Origin: Paracidovorax avenae
GTDB taxonomy: Bacteria; Pseudomonadota; Gammaproteobacteria; Burkholderiales; Burkholderiaceae_C
Reading direction: 5' to 3'
NCBI RefSeq assembly: GCF_040892545.1
Contig: NZ_CP156079.1
Coordinates: forward strand, 1,581,001-1,645,000
Length of the DNA stretch: 64,000 nucleotides
Part shown: positions 60,228 to 64,000 of the stretch, one piece after another
Layout: each line of letters begins with the position of its first letter
Numbering within the stretch: the first letter of the stretch is position 1
Notes under the pieces: generated by a model
What the model saw: only the letters and a program-made list of their open reading frames with translations
The model's database searches: none
What the model was told of the DNA's origin: nothing
Position numbers and translations under genes: made by a program

Positions 60228-61127
60228 GTGAACAGAGTCGGATTCATCGTTTCCTCCCTGCTGGTGGTGCTCGCCCTGCTCAGCTCCACGCTATTCGTCG
60301 TGGACCAGCGCCAGTTCGGCGTGGTGTACCAGCTCGGGCAGATCAAGGAAGTCATCACCGAGCCGGGCCTCAACTTCAAGCTGCCCCCGCCGTTCCAGAA
60401 CGTGCGATACATCGACAAGCGCCTGCTCACGCTGGACAGCACCGACACCGAATCCATGCTGACCGCCGAGAAGCAGCGGGTGGTGATCGACTGGTACGTG
60501 CGCTGGCGCATCTCCGACCCCTCGGAATACATCCGCAATGTCGGCCTCGACGAGAACGCGGGCGCGCTGCAGCTCAACCGGGTCGTCCGCAACGCCTTCC
60601 AGGAAGAGGTCAACCGCCGTACGGTCAGGGAATTGCTGGCCACCAAGCGCGACGCGCTCATGTCGGACGTGAAAAAGGAAGTCCTGGAAGTCGTCAAGGG
60701 CACCAAGCCCTGGGGCGTGGACGTCGTCGATGTCCGCATCACCCGCGTCGATTACGTCGAGGCGATCACCGAGTCGGTCTATCGCCGCATGGAAGCCGAG
60801 CGCAAGCGCGTGGCGAACGAACTCCGCTCCACCGGGGCGGCCGAGGGCGAAAAGATCCGCGCCGATGCCGACAGGCAGCGCGAGATCACCATCGCCAACG
60901 CCTACCGGGATGCCCAGAAGCTGAAGGGTGAGGGCGATGCCGAGGCCGCGCGCATCTATGCGGACGCGTTCGGTCGCGATGCCCAGTTCGCCCAGTTCTA
61001 CCGAAGCCTCGAAGCCTACAAGTCGAGCTTCAGCAAGAAGAGCGATGTGGTGGTGGTCGATCCGTCGTCCTCCGAGTTCTTCAAGAACTTCCGCGGAAAC
61101 GCGGCGTCCCCCGCTCCCCGCAACTGA
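60228..61127 (+). CDS. hflC: HflC subunit of the FtsH protease modulator
   Basis: A 299-aa SPFH protein with an N-terminal anchor (GFIVSSLLVVLALLSSTLF). The band-7 domain carries QFGVVYQLGQIKEVITEPGL and WYVRWRISDPSEYIRNVGL, followed by an Ala/Glu/Lys-rich coiled coil (EGEKIRADADRQREITIANA). Partner of HflK, encoded 18 bp upstream. The start is GTG with GAGGGAG before it. Confidence 0.96.
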   Translation: MNRVGFIVSSLLVVLALLSSTLFVVDQRQFGVVYQLGQIKEVITEPGLNFKLPPPFQNVRYIDKRLLTLDSTDTESMLTAEKQRVVIDWYVRWRISDPSEYIRNVGLDENAGALQLNRVVRNAFQEEVNRRTVRELLATKRDALMSDVKKEVLEVVKGTKPWGVDVVDVRITRVDYVEAITESVYRRMEAERKRVANELRSTGAAEGEKIRADADRQREITIANAYRDAQKLKGEGDAEAARIYADAFGRDAQFAQFYRSLEAYKSSFSKKSDVVVVDPSSSEFFKNFRGNAASPAPRN

Positions 61128-61187
61128 GTCCATCCGACCGGGAGGGCCGGCCGATCCGTGCCGGCGCCTCCAGCCGCCCAGGCTGAC

Positions 61188-61213
61188 AAAAAAAGGGGCG
61201 ATCCCATCGCCCT
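61188..61213 (-). terminator. Intrinsic terminator-like hairpin, minus orientation, between hflC and hisZ
   Basis: Perfect 7-bp stem GGGCGAT/ATCGCCC with a CCC loop. Seven A lie on its left, so the T tract forms only in minus-strand transcripts. For hflC it is a hairpin without a T tract. No minus-strand gene ends here. Confidence 0.5.
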
Positions 61214-61306
61214 GTCACGCCTGTGCCGCATTCCGCGCGTCCGCTGCGAGACGGCGGCACCGGCAGTGCCCGGTAGAATTGCATTTTTAACAGACACCCC
61301 CTTCCC

Positions 61307-62461
61307 ATGTCCGCTTGGGTCCTGCCGGATCACATTGCCGATGTCCTGCCTTCGGAGGCCCGGCACATCGAAGAACTGCGTCGAGGGCTCATCGACACCG
61401 CCCGGGGCTATGGCTATGAACTGGTCATGCCCCCGATGTTGGAGCACCTGGAATCCCTGCTGTCCGGAACGGGGGAGGCGCTGGACCTCCAGACGTTCAA
61501 GCTGGTGGATCAATTGTCCGGCCGCTCCATCGGCCTGCGTGCCGACATGACCCAGCAGGTCGCGCGGATCGATGCCCACCTGCTGAACCGGTCCGGTGTG
61601 ACGCGTCTCTGCTATTGCGGCCCCGTGCTGCACACCCGGCCGGACCGTCCTCGCGCGACCCGCGAACCCCTGCAATTCGGTGCGGAAATCTACGGCCATT
61701 CCGGCATGGAGGCCGACCTGGAATCCGTGCTGCTGGCACTCGACTGCCTGCACCTCGCAGGCGTCGAGGGCGTCAGCGTCGATCTGTCCGACGCCCGCAT
61801 CGTCCGCACCTTGCTGGAACCCGTCGCCGCAGATGCCGCCACGGTCCGGAGGATCTACGCAGCACTCGCTGCCAAGGATGCCTCCGAGCTGTCCCTGGCG
61901 TCGGCCGGGCTGCCGTCCGCAACCCGGCGTGCGTTGTCCGCCGTGCTGGAGCTCTACGGAGATGCCCGCGTCCTGGACGAGGCCCGGACCGCGCTCAGCG
62001 GCGTGGCCGGTGTCGATGAGGTGCTCGCCAATCTGAAATCCATCGCTGCGCATCTTGAAGGTCGCCCGGTGTCGTTCGACCTTGCCGACCTGCGCGGCTA
62101 TTCCTATTACAGCGGTGCCCGCTTCACCATCTACGCCCGGAACGCGACGGATGCGGTGGTGCGGGGAGGGCGCTACGACGAAGTGGGCGCAGCCTTCGGC
62201 CGGACCCGGCCTGCCGCGGGCTTCAGCCTCGATATCAAGCAACTGGTCGGCATCGTGCCCCCGCGGACGCTGAAGGCGGCGATCAAGGCCCCCTGGGCTG
62301 CCACGCCGGACGCCCACCGTTTCATTGCACAGCTCCGCAGCGCGGGCGAAACCGTGGTCTGCGTATTGCCAGGCCATGAAAGCGAAGTGCAGGAATTCCA
62401 GTGCGACCGCGAACTGGTGCTCGAGCAGGGCCAGTGGGCGGTGCGGCCTCTTCCATATTGA
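61307..62461 (+). CDS. hisZ: ATP phosphoribosyltransferase regulatory subunit HisZ
   Basis: A 384-aa catalytically dead histidyl-tRNA-synthetase paralogue that activates the short form of HisG in histidine synthesis. It has the class II core ([52 protein letters not shown]) but lacks the anticodon domain and the LVRGLDYY signature seen in the true HisS at 52650. Its presence implies a short HisG elsewhere. A TAGAAT -10-like hexamer lies about 30 bp upstream. purA follows 27 bp later. Confidence 0.95.
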   Translation: MSAWVLPDHIADVLPSEARHIEELRRGLIDTARGYGYELVMPPMLEHLESLLSGTGEALDLQTFKLVDQLSGRSIGLRADMTQQVARIDAHLLNRSGVTRLCYCGPVLHTRPDRPRATREPLQFGAEIYGHSGMEADLESVLLALDCLHLAGVEGVSVDLSDARIVRTLLEPVAADAATVRRIYAALAAKDASELSLASAGLPSATRRALSAVLELYGDARVLDEARTALSGVAGVDEVLANLKSIAAHLEGRPVSFDLADLRGYSYYSGARFTIYARNATDAVVRGGRYDEVGAAFGRTRPAAGFSLDIKQLVGIVPPRTLKAAIKAPWAATPDAHRFIAQLRSAGETVVCVLPGHESEVQEFQCDRELVLEQGQWAVRPLPY

Positions 62462-62464
62462 TGA

Positions 62465-63868
<1,404 letters not shown>

Positions 63869-63922
63869 GCGCGTCGCGCCATATCCGTTTTTCCCGAAAG
63901 CGCACTCCGGAGCCCCCCACCC

Positions 63923-64000
63923 ATGTTGACTGAAGACGGCAAGCACCTCTATGTGAGCTACGACGAGTACCACGGCCTGATCGAAAAGCTGGCCCTGAAG
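63923..64000 (+). CDS. Phosphoribosyltransferase, 5' end only
   Basis: The first 26 codons (MLTEDGKHLYVSYDEYHGLI, then EKLALK) reach the window edge. They match from memory the start of the hypoxanthine/xanthine-type phosphoribosyltransferase that follows purA in related genomes. No active-site motif is inside the window. A purine-salvage role next to purA is plausible. Confidence 0.6.
   Translation, partial: MLTEDGKHLYVSYDEYHGLIEKLALK

Overview
The window is very GC-rich and tightly packed with genes. Its gene order is that of a betaproteobacterium, most likely a Comamonadaceae member of the Acidovorax/Paracidovorax type. This is inferred from the blocks ndk-rlmN-pilF-(rodZ-like)-ispG-hisS-yfgM-bamB-der-hfq-hflX-hflK-hflC-hisZ-purA, surE-pcm-nlpD and dnaG-rpoD, and from the style of the proteins; no database search was possible. 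No tRNA, rRNA, CRISPR array, prophage or insertion sequence was recognised.

Left third (1-18 kb), accessory metabolism: an apparent five-gene minus-strand operon (ketopantoate-reductase-like, VOC, MaoC hydratase, CaiB/BaiF CoA-transferase, AroE running off the left edge) faces a divergent LysR regulator. Next come a polar amino-acid ABC transporter (solute-binding protein and two permeases, but no ATPase), a second ketopantoate-reductase-like gene facing a LysR protein with two tandem DNA-binding domains, an alpha/beta hydrolase, an AAHS-type MFS transporter and a membrane-bound PQQ dehydrogenase. An ECF-like sigma factor is divergent from a ClpP-like protease, followed by a LysE-type exporter.

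Efflux and export region (17-28 kb): a complete RND tripartite pump (adaptor, permease, outer-membrane channel) is divergent from soxR. The gap holds a promoter with the 19-bp spacer typical of MerR-family control and a dyad very like the E. coli soxS operator. Next to it, a four-gene operon encodes a heterodimeric ABC exporter, an unrecognised 149-aa protein and a TetR regulator. A perfect TetR-type palindrome and a weak Fur-like sequence lie upstream of that operon.

Middle (28-41 kb): rpoD and dnaG on the minus strand without rpsU in front, an EAL phosphodiesterase, a TRAP solute-binding protein gene broken by an in-frame amber codon, gamma-glutamyltransferase, a Tat-exported PhoD phosphatase overlapping a diguanylate cyclase, and a quinone oxidoreductase.

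Right third (41.8-64 kb), housekeeping genes all on the plus strand: surE-pcm-nlpD-rluD (no rpoS after nlpD), scpB-rluB, ndk, rlmN-pilF-rodZ-like-ispG-hisS, yfgM-bamB-der, hfq-hflX-hflK-hflC, hisZ-purA and the start of a phosphoribosyltransferase. Many neighbours overlap by ATGA, GTGA or TTGA, which implies translational coupling.
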